The notes under the pieces: model-generated
Seen by the model: only the letters and a program-made list of their open reading frames with translations
Database searches by the model: none
What the model was told of the DNA's origin: nothing
Assembly (NCBI GenBank): GCA_965237725.1
Contig: OZ250151.1
Location: 4,340,001 to 4,404,000, forward strand
DNA length: 64,000 nt
DNA from: G965237725 sp965237725
GTDB taxonomy: Bacteria > Pseudomonadota > Gammaproteobacteria > Arenicellales > Poriferihabitantaceae
Reading direction: 5' to 3'
In this document: piece by piece, positions 24,531 through 32,572 of the stretch
Layout of the letters: each line of letters opens with the position of its first letter
Numbering within the stretch: position 1 is the stretch's first letter
Made by a program: the position numbers and the translations under genes

Positions 24531-24836
24531 TTAACTTCCTGCACTATCAGAGACACCGAAAAAAATCCCCCAAAACAAAATAACAAATAAACCGTTAAAT
24601 ATTCCCAACCAATTATTAGAAAAAAATGGCCTATGATTATGTTTAAAGGCTTTCGCAGTTAAAATAATAATTAAGACAAATGAAATAATTAGCGCAATTA
24701 AATTTGCAAAGTAGCCAAATATAACCATTATTTCTCCAATCTTTCCAAAATACGCCTCGAAAACATAAATTCCCAAGTAAGCGGATATACCGCATAAAAT
24801 ATTTACAACAGAAACAATGAAGTGCGAAGGTTGCAT
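24531..24836 (-). CDS. Small membrane protein, unknown
   Basis: 101 residues, three membrane helices (VSVVNILCGISAYLGIYVFE, VIFGYFANLIALIISFVLII, WLGIFNGLFVILFWGIFFGV). No family recognised. Confidence 0.55.
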   Translation of the reverse strand: MQPSHFIVSVVNILCGISAYLGIYVFEAYFGKIGEIMVIFGYFANLIALIISFVLIIILTAKAFKHNHRPFFSNNWLGIFNGLFVILFWGIFFGVSDSAGS

Positions 24837-24838
24837 TC

Positions 24839-24922
24839 GCCTAACGTTGCAATAACCGCCCGACTTTAGTCGGTGCGGCCTTTTCTCGAAGAGATAAAAC
24901 GTAGTTCATTGCTTTGTTATAC
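24839..24922 (-). other. attC site
   Basis: Plus strand GCCTAAC to GTTATAC, stem CGACTTTAGTCG. It closes the cassette at 24927. Confidence 0.9.
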
Positions 24923-24926
24923 GTAT

Positions 24927-25211
24927 TTACACAAAAAACACCCATACAACCCCAACTATAAGTAAAACGATTCCGCCGAATTTCATTCCACGAGAAGTCT
25001 TGCCACCAACCAACCTAGAAAGGAATTTTAGTTGAGGACGTTTTTCTTCAATTTCGTTAGTTGTAAAGAGAATCTTTTCGCTTAATGTTAAATAGAGCAA
25101 CCCAGAAACCACTAAAAATAAACCAGCAATAAGGGTATTACCAATAATCGCAAAAATTATTGCTCCAATAATAGTGGCTGTACTGAAAATATAAGGAATA
25201 TGTCTCAACAT
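24927..25211 (-). CDS. Small membrane protein, unknown
   Basis: 94 residues with three membrane helices separated by a basic loop (EEKRPQLKFLSRLVGGKTSR). No family recognised. Confidence 0.55.
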   Translation of the reverse strand: MLRHIPYIFSTATIIGAIIFAIIGNTLIAGLFLVVSGLLYLTLSEKILFTTNEIEEKRPQLKFLSRLVGGKTSRGMKFGGIVLLIVGVVWVFFV

Positions 25212-25230
25212 TTTCTAATTTATTTGATAT

Positions 25231-25292
25231 GTTTAACGTCGAATTAACCGCGCGACGCGAAGCGGCGGTGCGCGTTTAATTCCTTGTTATAT
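25231..25292 (-). other. attC site
   Basis: Plus strand GTTTAAC to GTTATAT, stem CGCGACGCGAAGCGGCGGTGCG. It closes the DUF433/DUF5615 cassette. Confidence 0.9.
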
Positions 25293-25598
25293 GCGCGCAA
25301 CCAAAACATCGCTACTTTTACCTTTTGACAACTTATTAATCGCATTCGGCAATACGGCCTTTAAATCTTCCAATCTATTTGATTTGGCTTGAATCAGAAA
25401 AATTATCAGATCTGTATTCTCCAGGTTTTGCTGATGCGGGAGGTTTTGATCGATAGTAAAAAATACATCGAACACCTGAGATGCTAATGCGAGAAGTTTT
25501 CCATTCGTTACGCCCGACCATCCGCACTGATACACGGTCGAAACCTCGAAGGAGGCAGGAATTTCGAGTGCCAACCTCCGATCAACACATTCATCCAA
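25287..25598 (-). CDS. DUF5615 PIN-like toxin
   Basis: 103 residues: LDECVDRRLALEIP, VSTVYQCGWSGVTNGKLLAL and DVFFTIDQNLPHQQNL carry the acidic residues of the DUF5615 PIN-like fold. The first usable codon is TTG at 25598; upstream in frame the sequence reads NILLDEC with no ATG where relatives have M-x-I-L-L-D-E. The start may depend on a non-ATG codon or be damaged. Confidence 0.75.
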   Translation of the reverse strand: MDECVDRRLALEIPASFEVSTVYQCGWSGVTNGKLLALASQVFDVFFTIDQNLPHQQNLENTDLIIFLIQAKSNRLEDLKAVLPNAINKLSKGKSSDVLVARI

Positions 25599-25819
25599 AA
25601 GAATATTCGAGAAACTGCTGAAATGGCTCTATCTCTAGCTTCTTCGTGAAATCTAAATGCCATCTCCTTAGTAACCGAGGGAAATCCTTCCAGAAACTGA
25701 TCAATGGATTCCTCGGCTTCCAAATATTCGATCAGTGTGTTGACAGGAACACGTGTTCCAGAAAACACCGGAGTGCCTCCCAGAACATCATCAGAAATTG
25801 AAATTGCTGTATTCGTCAT
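25508..25819 (-). CDS. DUF433 antitoxin
   Basis: 104 residues from the Met at 25819. ISISDDVLGGTPVFSGTRVP and DQFLEGFPSVTKEMAFRFH are the DUF433 core, an HTH-like antitoxin paired with DUF5615. The frame continues well past the usual C-terminus and overlaps the toxin by 91 bp, so the original stop may have been lost. Confidence 0.8.
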   Translation of the reverse strand: MTNTAISISDDVLGGTPVFSGTRVPVNTLIEYLEAEESIDQFLEGFPSVTKEMAFRFHEEARDRAISAVSRIFFWMNVLIGGWHSKFLPPSRFRPCISADGRA

Positions 25820-25857
25820 AAGCTTATAGTAGTTCTTATAACCAAATGTTTCAACGC

Positions 25858-25936
25858 ATATAACGGCTCGCATCAGCGGCCGAGCGTTGTATGCGAAGCG
25901 CGTAGTCCGAGGTCCGACTGCATGGGTTTGTTAGCA
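25858..25936 (-). other. attC site
   Basis: Plus strand ATATAAC to GTTAGCA, CATCAGCGGC/GTCCGACTGCATG subgroup. It closes the nitronate monooxygenase cassette. Confidence 0.8.
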
Positions 25937-26908
25937 TTCCCTACCCGAATTCGATTGGTATTCAAACCAAATATCAGATAATAATTGATCGACAGTAGGT
26001 ATATTGTTTATTTCACCACAACCAGTTCCGGAATAAAGACAGCACTCAGAAATTTTGCCTGTCGTTGTCTCCACGGGAACTGTGTCATCATATCGCATGA
26101 TTGTGCCATTTACACTACATTCAGCCAGAACTTCCTCTTCACCCGGACGAAAACCGGGTTGAGGGCAACCTGCGGACTCCCAATTATCCAAAGTCTTATT
26201 GCGCAATATCCTGTGTGGTGCATTTGGCCAGATTCGATTAAAGCATTGCGTATAAATTGTGCTCTTTGATTCGGCTTCGACCAAGACCTGCTTGTATTCA
26301 GGATGTGCAAAACTCTCAACAGTAGCAACAAAGCGAGTACCGAGCATCGCTGCACTAGCACCTAAATTCATTATTTGATACAAATCGCTACCATTCGATA
26401 GACCGCCCGTGCCCACAATTGGCACAGAACCCGCTATTGCTACCACCGACTTCAATAAATTCTTCAAAGGAGTTGTTGATTGGACATGACCGCCGGCCTC
26501 GATGCCTTGACAGATAACAAAGTCCGCACCATCGTCAATTGCTTGTTTGGCACCGGCAACTGAGCCAACTTGTACGCCTGCGAGCGAGCCACATTGATGT
26601 ATTTTTTCGATCAACTTACCGGGTTGCCCCCACGAAAATGTAAAAACTGTGGCTTCAGCTTCAAGTGTGGCATCCAGGATCTTTTCAATCGGTGCTGACG
26701 GGAACCCAATTACCAAATTTACAAAGAATAGGTTTTCTGTTTTCTCAGATAAATCTCGAACTTTTTGCGCGGCCGTTTCAGGCTCGTCCCAGGTTAGTGC
26801 GAGAGACCCCATACCACCTGAATTTGATACTGACGCGGCAAGATGAACTGATGCCGCACTGCCGATTGGTGCCTGCAAGATCGGATATTTTAGGTTAAGA
26901 AAACTCAA
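25931..26908 (-). CDS. Nitronate monooxygenase family protein
   Basis: 325 residues, a TIM-barrel flavoprotein: YPILQAPIGSAASVHLAASV and SGGMGSLAL at the start, DFVICQGIEAGGHVQ (catalytic His in GGH) and the FMN phosphate site VPIVGTGGLSNGSDLYQIM with GASAAMLGTRF. It would oxidise alkyl nitronates (propionate 3-nitronate) using FMN. All motifs intact; large for a cassette. Confidence 0.88.
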   Translation of the reverse strand: MSFLNLKYPILQAPIGSAASVHLAASVSNSGGMGSLALTWDEPETAAQKVRDLSEKTENLFFVNLVIGFPSAPIEKILDATLEAEATVFTFSWGQPGKLIEKIHQCGSLAGVQVGSVAGAKQAIDDGADFVICQGIEAGGHVQSTTPLKNLLKSVVAIAGSVPIVGTGGLSNGSDLYQIMNLGASAAMLGTRFVATVESFAHPEYKQVLVEAESKSTIYTQCFNRIWPNAPHRILRNKTLDNWESAGCPQPGFRPGEEEVLAECSVNGTIMRYDDTVPVETTTGKISECCLYSGTGCGEINNIPTVDQLLSDIWFEYQSNSGREC

Positions 26909-26935
26909 TGGTTGCCTCCGAATTCATATCTGGAA

Positions 26936-27005
26936 TGCTGACGCCTGAATCAACGACCGAATATCTCGCAGAGAAACAACGGTGCGTTGCATTTTCTTGT
27001 TATGT
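26936..27005 (-). other. attC site, left box decayed
   Basis: Plus strand TGCTGAC to GTTATGT with intact-looking inner TGAATCAACGACCG. It closes the ASCH cassette. Confidence 0.6.
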
Positions 27006-27020
27006 CCGATTTATTAGTAT

Positions 27021-27512
27021 TCATAAACCTGTAGGAAATACAACTTCAAAATTCTCGCAAACAACCAGCATTTCGAGTGACCTTTCTCGATCTAATTCTT
27101 CACATACACGCCCAAAATATACCCAATGAACATCTTTCCAGTAATCCAATGACAAATCACCTTCTCCTTCACTAGCTGCAAATTTTCTATCTACATTTTT
27201 AAATGGTACAACATCTATAAAGGTGGTCTCAATCACGCATTGTGGAAAGCCATCCCAATTTGTAACTACACTCAGGTCTCCAGCCTTTGGTTGCTGTTTA
27301 TCGCCTGTTTGATATTCCCAGAGAAGTGAGGCCGTCCCGAGTTTTTCCCCTTCTATCACTAGGGCCACCAACTCGTTCGCATCTAATTCATTATCATCAA
27401 AATGAAAAATATCGTATAACGGAGTATCCAGTACCATATCTGCTTTCATCAGGTACTCGATCCAAAAATCCCAAGATTTCGTGGAACTGTTCATTAACTC
27501 ACTATTGGACAT
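27021..27512 (-). CDS. ASCH domain protein
   Basis: 163 residues from the ATG at 27512, which overlaps the attC core GTTATGT. LVALVIEGEKLGTASLLWEY, PKAGDLSVVTNWDGFPQCVI and FAASEGEGDLSLDYWKDVHW are the full ASCH signature (YqfB-like). ASCH domains bind RNA, and some members hydrolyse modified nucleosides. Here the family's E-G-E-G-D and H-W are present. Confidence 0.85.
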   Translation of the reverse strand: MSNSELMNSSTKSWDFWIEYLMKADMVLDTPLYDIFHFDDNELDANELVALVIEGEKLGTASLLWEYQTGDKQQPKAGDLSVVTNWDGFPQCVIETTFIDVVPFKNVDRKFAASEGEGDLSLDYWKDVHWVYFGRVCEELDRERSLEMLVVCENFEVVFPTGL

Positions 27513-27613
27513 AACACCGAGATAAGCGCCCGAGAAACCAAGCGCGATACAATTGGGAAGCGATAGCGACCGCTGCGCGACTTTCAAGGTGTCGCTTCAT
27601 CGCCTTGTTATGC
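27509..27613 (-). other. attC site, long subtype
   Basis: 105 bp, plus strand ACATAAC to GTTATGC, containing AAGCGATAGCGACCGCTGCG. It closes the GNAT cassette at 27608. Confidence 0.85.
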
Positions 27614-28132
27614 ATTTTCATTTACATTGCACATGGAATATAAATGATCGGGATAATCATAATCTTCCAGCATTATATCCTTTTCATATATCATCCCAAT
27701 TTTCTCGGCAACTCGAATAGATCGATTGTTGACTGGTTCGATTAATGCGATCAGTCGATTTAAATTGAGTTCTGAGAAAGCATAGTCTCGGATAGCACTG
27801 GCGGCCTCAGTCGCAAAGCCGTTGCCCCACGACTTTCGGATTAATCTGTATCCAACCTCAACTTCGTGGGCACCATCTATATTGGGAAATTGAAACAAAC
27901 CGCAATAGCCAATAAATTCAGTAGTAGACTTATTTACTACAGCGAAAACTTCTATCCCATGTTTCTTTTTATATTCGTCGATTTGGTCTTTCAGCCAGGT
28001 TCGAACTTGATCTGTGTTCAACGGTCCATCAACACTAGACTCCATAACCTCCTCATTTCCTAATAGATCATTTAGAACCTCAAAATCCGAAGGCTCAAAC
28101 CTTCTAAGTATTAACCGCCTCGTCTCTATCAA
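27608..28132 (-). CDS. GNAT N-acetyltransferase, RimJ/RimL type
   Basis: 174 residues: IETRRLILRRFEPSDFEVLN, YRLIRKSWGNGFATEAASAI (acetyl-CoA loop) and VNNRSIRVAEKIGMIYE. The start appears to be TTG at 28132. Acceptor unknown. Confidence 0.88.
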   Translation of the reverse strand: MIETRRLILRRFEPSDFEVLNDLLGNEEVMESSVDGPLNTDQVRTWLKDQIDEYKKKHGIEVFAVVNKSTTEFIGYCGLFQFPNIDGAHEVEVGYRLIRKSWGNGFATEAASAIRDYAFSELNLNRLIALIEPVNNRSIRVAEKIGMIYEKDIMLEDYDYPDHLYSMCNVNENA

Positions 28133-28147
28133 AATTCTAGCAAAAAT

Positions 28148-28221
28148 GCATAACGTCGAATTAACCGACTTCGTAACAAAGCGTAGCGGCTTTCGAAGTG
28201 CGGTTCAATTTTTTGTTAGGT
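28148..28221 (-). other. attC site
   Basis: Plus strand GCATAAC to GTTAGGT. It closes the CopG/RelE cassette and contributes the stop of the relE pseudogene. Confidence 0.85.
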
Positions 28222-28478
28222 GTTTTTATAAACACTTGCTCTGTTTCCAATCTTTATAATCGTTACAACTAGAACATCGTCCCTAATCTCATAAATAATT
28301 CGATAACACCCCTATCTGATTCTGTAATAATCACTTCCAGTAAGTTTTACATATCCTTCCATCCTTGGATTTACTGATTGAGCGTCTAATTTTTCAATAT
28401 CCTCTTTACGTCTTTTTTTGGGAATAACCAAAAATCCTTCGTTACAGATTTCTTAAAAGTTATCCTATATTTTTCCAT
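28216..28478 (-). pseudogene. RelE-type toxin, frameshifted and with a nonsense codon
   Basis: The start MEKYRITFKKSVTKDFWLFP and PKKDVKRIL are in one frame; after a one-base loss in the run of five T at 28390-28394 the protein continues in another frame as KLDAQSVNPRMEGYVKLTGS and DYYRIR, then TAG at 28307-28305, then GCYRIIYEIRDDVLVVTIIK. Two independent lesions make a sequencing error unlikely. The antitoxin at 28465 is intact. Confidence 0.85.
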
Positions 28479-28698
28479 GCTTCTTCAAATTCTTGAGCAT
28501 GGTTTCGTAACTAATTTCTGGCTCATTTATTCGCTTCGAAATATCATTTATATCCTCCTGGTCTTCGCGCATTACCAAACGTACAGCCTCGTCAACTAGT
28601 TCTGATAGGGATAAATTTGAAGAAGCAGCTCTTACTCTCAAAGCTTGATGGATTGCAGGATCGAAATATACAGTTGATCTTTTAGATAAATTACTCAT
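28465..28698 (-). CDS. CopG family antitoxin
   Basis: 77 residues: SKRSTVYFDPAIHQALRVRA and LSELVDEAVRLVMREDQED are the ribbon-helix-helix and dimer helix, followed by an acidic toxin-binding tail. Overlaps the relE pseudogene by 14 bp. Orphaned antitoxin. Confidence 0.85.
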   Translation of the reverse strand: MSNLSKRSTVYFDPAIHQALRVRAASSNLSLSELVDEAVRLVMREDQEDINDISKRINEPEISYETMLKNLKKHGKI

Positions 28699-28736
28699 AG
28701 CCGGAGTCTCAAGTGATTTAACAGCATTGTAGCGTC

Positions 28737-28760
28737 ATAACGTTGTAACGTTGTAACGTC
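28737..28760. repeat. Tandem 8-bp repeats upstream of the CopG antitoxin
   Basis: TAACGTTG occurs twice and TAACGTCA once in direct succession, about 40 bp upstream of the antitoxin start. Each unit contains the palindrome AACGTT. Ribbon-helix-helix antitoxins often bind short tandem operators, so this may be one. Confidence 0.45.
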
Positions 28761-28775
28761 ATTTTAGTGTGAAAC

Positions 28776-28862
28776 AGCTAACGCCTGGCTCAACGCTCGA
28801 CTCGAAGAGGAGGTACGGTATTTTCTCGTAGAGAAAATACGTATTGTACCCACATGTTAGTA
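28776..28862 (-). other. attC site
   Basis: Plus strand AGCTAAC to GTTAGTA, with a long stem GGTATTTTCTCGTAGAGAAA. It closes the racemase cassette. Confidence 0.75.
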
Positions 28863-28863
28863 T

Positions 28864-29607
28864 TCATTTTATACATGCTTTAAAGGCCCATTTTGAATGG
28901 ATTGCAGTACTGTTGAGATAGGTTATTCCATCCACATTAAACTCAGTCTCTGTCGTCAAAGAATCGAATGCCGTCGGTAACTCAGTGCACCCCAGGCAAA
29001 CTGCAGTATCCACTAGCCTCTCCAAAGAAACGCTTTCCCGAACGACTGTTTTTATCATCTCAGACGCCCCCTCTGTTCGGTTGTGGTAAAGATTTTCAAT
29101 GATTCTTACGGTTTCTGCTTTAAGTTCGTTGGTCTGAGGATAGAAAGAATTTATTCCGAAATTACCAGTTCCCTCTACAAATGATTGTGAGGTCATCGTT
29201 GGCCGCGTGCCGAGCACTAATAAGTTTTTCACTCCAAGAGTAGAGCAATGATGGCCAATAGCATCGTAGATACTCAAAACTGGAATATTTACTGCGTCGG
29301 AAATTTTCGCCAGCCGGGTGTGAGGAGTCATACTTGCAATGACCAGCAGTTCCGCCCCACCGGATTCGAGTGATTTTAGGGCCATCTGAAAGTACTGGTC
29401 CCAAACCAACCAAGACCCAGGCACATCGGACCCCCGGTTATTTACGGTGAAGTTCATGTTGAGGGATTCAATCGCGATTTCAGGGGTAGGTAAAGGATTG
29501 GAGTGCCCTTGTTCCCCCCAATAGGCTTGGCTGAGCAAACAAATTGCTTTGTAGTAGTCAATTGTTGATGGCCATCCAACGCCCCCCACAATTCCTATTT
29601 TTTTCAT
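28864..29607 (-). CDS. Aspartate/glutamate racemase family protein
   Basis: 247 residues from the Met at 29607 (MKKIGIVGGVGWPSTIDYYK). The second catalytic cysteine is in AVCLGCTELP near the end. At the first, where relatives have C-N-T-x-H, this protein reads IASMTPH, so the first cysteine seems to be serine. It would be a non-canonical racemase or a related isomerase/hydrolase. Confidence 0.8.
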   Translation of the reverse strand: MKKIGIVGGVGWPSTIDYYKAICLLSQAYWGEQGHSNPLPTPEIAIESLNMNFTVNNRGSDVPGSWLVWDQYFQMALKSLESGGAELLVIASMTPHTRLAKISDAVNIPVLSIYDAIGHHCSTLGVKNLLVLGTRPTMTSQSFVEGTGNFGINSFYPQTNELKAETVRIIENLYHNRTEGASEMIKTVVRESVSLERLVDTAVCLGCTELPTAFDSLTTETEFNVDGITYLNSTAIHSKWAFKACIK

Positions 29608-29627
29608 TGTAACAGTCATAGTATGAA

Positions 29628-29705
29628 TGCTAACGCCCGGCATCAGCGGCATATTCTGCGAGCGGAACGAGTCGTAAAGTATCCGACTGCATGCGCTTGT
29701 TAAGC
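29628..29705 (-). other. attC site
   Basis: Plus strand TGCTAAC to GTTAAGC, CATCAGCGGC/ATCCGACTGCATG subgroup. It closes the DinB cassette. Confidence 0.85.
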
Positions 29706-30191
29706 ATCAGACTTGATTTTCCCTAAAAGCCACTGCAGCCCTGATAAATGTTGCTGATCATGACTGCACAAGTAGTGAATAAGCCCCGTCACTGTCAGTC
29801 GCCCATAACCTTCAAAATATCCCGCTCTTTCCAATTGGGTTTCAGTTAACTCCGCTAGAAGATGCAACGTTTCTGTTCGTGCCACCTGAAAATCTTTAAA
29901 TACCGCGTTTGGATCAGACTGGGCATAGTTTTTCTGGTGAACTAAAGCATATCCATCAAGTGAATCCAAAGTTGGCTCTAGCTCGTTTAACATTCGATCA
30001 AAACGAACATGATAACCCTCAATTTCTACATCACGGACGTGACATATTTGTTCAATTGCATTGAGGTTTTCACTAGGCACGCCTTCCCATGATTCTGGAA
30101 ACCAATGCCACGAAGATTCTGGAATTTCGTAAAAAAATTTCTCCAATTGCTCGGGAAAAATTTTAAGTGCTGTCATTGTTGCTGTATTCAC
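29700..30191 (-). CDS. DinB-like superfamily protein
   Basis: 163 residues of a four-helix bundle: AIEQICHVRDVEIEGYHVRF (first His), then LTVTGLIHYLCSHDQQHLSG with the closing His pair that binds a metal in DinB/YfiT-like proteins. Possible thiol S-transferase; function unproven. Confidence 0.8.
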   Translation of the reverse strand: MNTATMTALKIFPEQLEKFFYEIPESSWHWFPESWEGVPSENLNAIEQICHVRDVEIEGYHVRFDRMLNELEPTLDSLDGYALVHQKNYAQSDPNAVFKDFQVARTETLHLLAELTETQLERAGYFEGYGRLTVTGLIHYLCSHDQQHLSGLQWLLGKIKSDA

Positions 30192-30210
30192 ATTCGTCCT
30201 CCGTTTTGAT

Positions 30211-30272
30211 GCATAACGTCGAATTAACCACCCGACGCGACGCGACGGTGCGCGTTCAATTCCTTGTTAGAA
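30211..30272 (-). other. attC site
   Basis: Plus strand GCATAAC to GTTAGAA, 62 bp. It encodes the C-terminal tail of the membrane protein at 30224. Confidence 0.9.
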
Positions 30273-30697
30273 TGCGCCCGAAAAAGCATTCCAAACACGG
30301 CACCAATTAATACCAAGGCCCACCCAACAATTACGCTTCCAAACATTATTAGTCTTAACGGCATCCATATCAATGCCAACAAGTATAAATCAGATGGTGA
30401 TCCTTCTAATAACATAAGAATAAAACCAAATAATCCATAACAAAAACAAAATACTACAAATGAGAGCATGACTACAAGAGCACCTTGCACAGCACCAAAA
30501 TTTTTTGGGTTAAATACTTGAGATACACCAACTCCAATAGCAGCACTTAGTAAAGGGAAAATGAACCCGTATAATGCCGGAATCCCGAGCACAGCAGGAA
30601 AATAATCAACACCAATAAACCAAAGCAAAAGTATGTAAGCACATAGGCCGCCTAAAAATCCACTCAATGCCACAAACACGTTTAAGCTCCTTCTCAT
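30224..30697 (-). CDS. Membrane protein with attC-encoded tail
   Basis: 157 residues from the Met at 30697. Four membrane helices (VFVALSGFLGGLCAYILLLW and others). The tail SNKELNAHRRVASGG is read from the attC site. No family recognised. Confidence 0.6.
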   Translation of the reverse strand: MRRSLNVFVALSGFLGGLCAYILLLWFIGVDYFPAVLGIPALYGFIFPLLSAAIGVGVSQVFNPKNFGAVQGALVVMLSFVVFCFCYGLFGFILMLLEGSPSDLYLLALIWMPLRLIMFGSVIVGWALVLIGAVFGMLFRAHSNKELNAHRRVASGG

Positions 30698-30708
30698 ATC
30701 AATAAGCG

Positions 30709-30796
30709 GTCTAACGACCAAGCTCAGCGGCGCGGACGGATCGCCAAGGAAAGCAGCTCACGTTTAATCTGCGTCCGTTGCAGTGCCCGGTTAGAT
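30709..30796 (-). other. attC site, divergent stem
   Basis: Plus strand GTCTAAC to GTTAGAT, with an unusual stem GCGCGGACGGATC/CTGCGTCCGTTGC. It closes the GFA cassette at 30806. Confidence 0.75.
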
Positions 30797-30805
30797 AACC
30801 GTCTG

Positions 30806-31156
30806 CTAATCCAATTTGCTTCCATAGACTTGCTTCTTTGTTATGGCTTCAAGGTCTACGCTATCTAAGCAACGGACGTTCACGGCCCACATCTCTGGCG
30901 CAGTTCGGGGTCGACGAAACGGGGAAACCCCGCATGTGGGACAGAAGTAGTCCTTCGCTGTCTTCGTATGCCACTGATAAAGAGTTGAGTCTTTCAACCG
31001 TGAAGATATACGAAGATCTGAGTCGGCCACCCTGTGATTCAGTGCTCCGCGCTTCTTGCACAGGGAACAATCACAGATCCGAACATGGTCAAGGTTAGCA
31101 TCAACGTCAAACTGAATGTGCCCGCAATGGCAAGAGCCGTGATAGGTCTGTTTCAT
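30806..31156 (-). CDS. GFA family protein
   Basis: 116 residues: GSCHCGHIQFDVD, RICDCSLCKKRGALNHRVAD and YFCPTCGVSPFRRP hold the zinc cysteines. Activity unknown. Confidence 0.85.
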   Translation of the reverse strand: MKQTYHGSCHCGHIQFDVDANLDHVRICDCSLCKKRGALNHRVADSDLRISSRLKDSTLYQWHTKTAKDYFCPTCGVSPFRRPRTAPEMWAVNVRCLDSVDLEAITKKQVYGSKLD

Positions 31157-31159
31157 ATC

Positions 31160-31245
31160 ATCTAACGCCTAGCTCAGCGACCCGAGCACAATTAATAAAA
31201 AGAACGCCCCAACTTTGGCGGGTGCGCTGCAGCTACTTGTTAGAT
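31160..31245 (-). other. attC site
   Basis: Plus strand ATCTAAC to GTTAGAT. It closes the GNAT cassette at 31240. Confidence 0.85.
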
Positions 31246-31650
31246 TTCTTTTGTAAAATAAATACACTGATATCCATCCACATAATTTTCAGTTTTTCCG
31301 AAACATCTAAAACCATTCTTTTTATAGAATTCTTCTGACTGAAATGACATTGTACTTACTTCAACTCCATGACAACCCTTGGATTTCACAATCTTTTCGG
31401 CTCTTTTTAGTAGTTCAGCTCCGATCCCTTTCTTTCGAATCCCTTCTTCAACCCACAAATTGTGTATGTATGATCGGCCCCAATAAGTCTCAACCTCAAT
31501 CCCGCCAACAACTATGTCTCCTTCAGATTTAACTACAATTGAAAATCTCTCGAAATCATCTTCTACAAACTGATCGTTATATTTTATCAACCCTCCATGG
31601 AAAGATTTAATTTCGTCGGATGTCGGGTTTTCATCAAATACTAAGTTCAT
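31240..31650 (-). CDS. GNAT N-acetyltransferase
   Basis: 136 residues: GGIEVETYWGRSYIHNLWVE, the acetyl-CoA loop EEGIRKKGIGAELLKRAEKI, then VEVSTMSFQSEEFYKKNGF. Acceptor unknown. Confidence 0.88.
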   Translation of the reverse strand: MNLVFDENPTSDEIKSFHGGLIKYNDQFVEDDFERFSIVVKSEGDIVVGGIEVETYWGRSYIHNLWVEEGIRKKGIGAELLKRAEKIVKSKGCHGVEVSTMSFQSEEFYKKNGFRCFGKTENYVDGYQCIYFTKEI

Positions 31651-31667
31651 TCTTCAAATTTTCAGAA

Positions 31668-31751
31668 ATCTAACGTCCGAATAACTGTCCAGCTTTAGCT
31701 GGTGCGGCGAAGTTTCGAAGAAACGGAGTGAAGTTCATTCGCTTGTTATAT
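31668..31751 (-). other. attC site
   Basis: Plus strand ATCTAAC to GTTATAT, stem CAGCTTTAGCTG. It closes a two-gene cassette (trypco2-like and VOC) and encodes the tail of the former. Confidence 0.88.
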
Positions 31752-32158
31752 TTTTTCGATGGAAACACCATCAGAACACTGAACTTAATTCTAGATTTAG
31801 ACCCAAATTGAGAGATGGATTCACCACCTGCCCCTAGCCCAATAGACATTACTGATACTTTAATTCCGGCATTTGTAGCTTCACCTTCCTGCACAGTTAC
31901 CGCAACGTCGAATTCCACTTTTTCTACTACCCGTGTGGGTTCAAATTCAGCGGAAGGCTTACGAGTTTTTCCGTAGGCTTGGGAACTTACTGTATTAACA
32001 ACTATATTAGGTGGATTCACAATTCCGTCCGTATTAGAAAGCATCTCATTGACCCCTACAATTCCTTCAGCAATCTGGGATAGGGAAAATTTAACGAAGT
32101 CTTTAAGTTCAATATATTTATCCTCAAATAATATAACAGTAAAGCTATACGTCAGCAT
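31670..32158 (-). CDS. Trypco2-like protein
   Basis: 162 residues from the ATG at 32158. IELKDFVKFSLSQIAEGIVG at the start and VEKVEFDVAVTVQEGE with GIKVSVMSIGLGAG, then SRIKFSVLMVFP resemble the trypsin-co-occurring domain 2 found near effector-associated proteases. The tail YNKRMNFTPFLRNFAAP is read from attC. Start and VOC stop overlap. Confidence 0.5.
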   Translation of the reverse strand: MLTYSFTVILFEDKYIELKDFVKFSLSQIAEGIVGVNEMLSNTDGIVNPPNIVVNTVSSQAYGKTRKPSAEFEPTRVVEKVEFDVAVTVQEGEATNAGIKVSVMSIGLGAGGESISQFGSKSRIKFSVLMVFPSKKYNKRMNFTPFLRNFAAPAKAGQLFGR

Positions 32159-32549
32159 AACAAACAGCTTGGAGCTTATTCCCGTCTGGATCTCTAACAT
32201 AGGCTGCATAGTAATTAGGACCGTAATCTTTTCTCAAATTAGGCTCTCCTTCATCACTTCCACCTGAATTCAAAGCAGCTGCATGAAAGGCATTAACAAT
32301 ATCTCGAGATTCAGCTAAAAATGCTATGTGAGTTCCATTTCCCCAGGTCGCAGGCCTTCCATCATATGGCTTATACAAGTAAATATGAGGCATTTCTCCA
32401 TTCTTCGCGTATAACGGCGGTTTGCCATCAGGTTTTGGAACTCTATTAAACCCAAGCGGTGCTAATACAGCATCATAAAATCTCGATGCACTATCGTAAT
32501 CATTCGTACCTAAAGTGATATGGCTTAAAACAGTATTATTTTGTTTCAT
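32145..32549 (-). CDS. VOC family protein
   Basis: 134 residues from the Met at 32549 (MKQNNTVLSHITLGTNDYDS); the frame to 32678 enters attC. FLAESRDIVNAFHAAALNSG, YYAAYVRDPDGNKLQAVCY with the terminal signature. No attC follows it before the trypco2-like gene. Confidence 0.85.
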   Translation of the reverse strand: MKQNNTVLSHITLGTNDYDSASRFYDAVLAPLGFNRVPKPDGKPPLYAKNGEMPHIYLYKPYDGRPATWGNGTHIAFLAESRDIVNAFHAAALNSGGSDEGEPNLRKDYGPNYYAAYVRDPDGNKLQAVCYADV

Positions 32550-32572
32550 GATAGTTTCCAATATTGAGTAAC

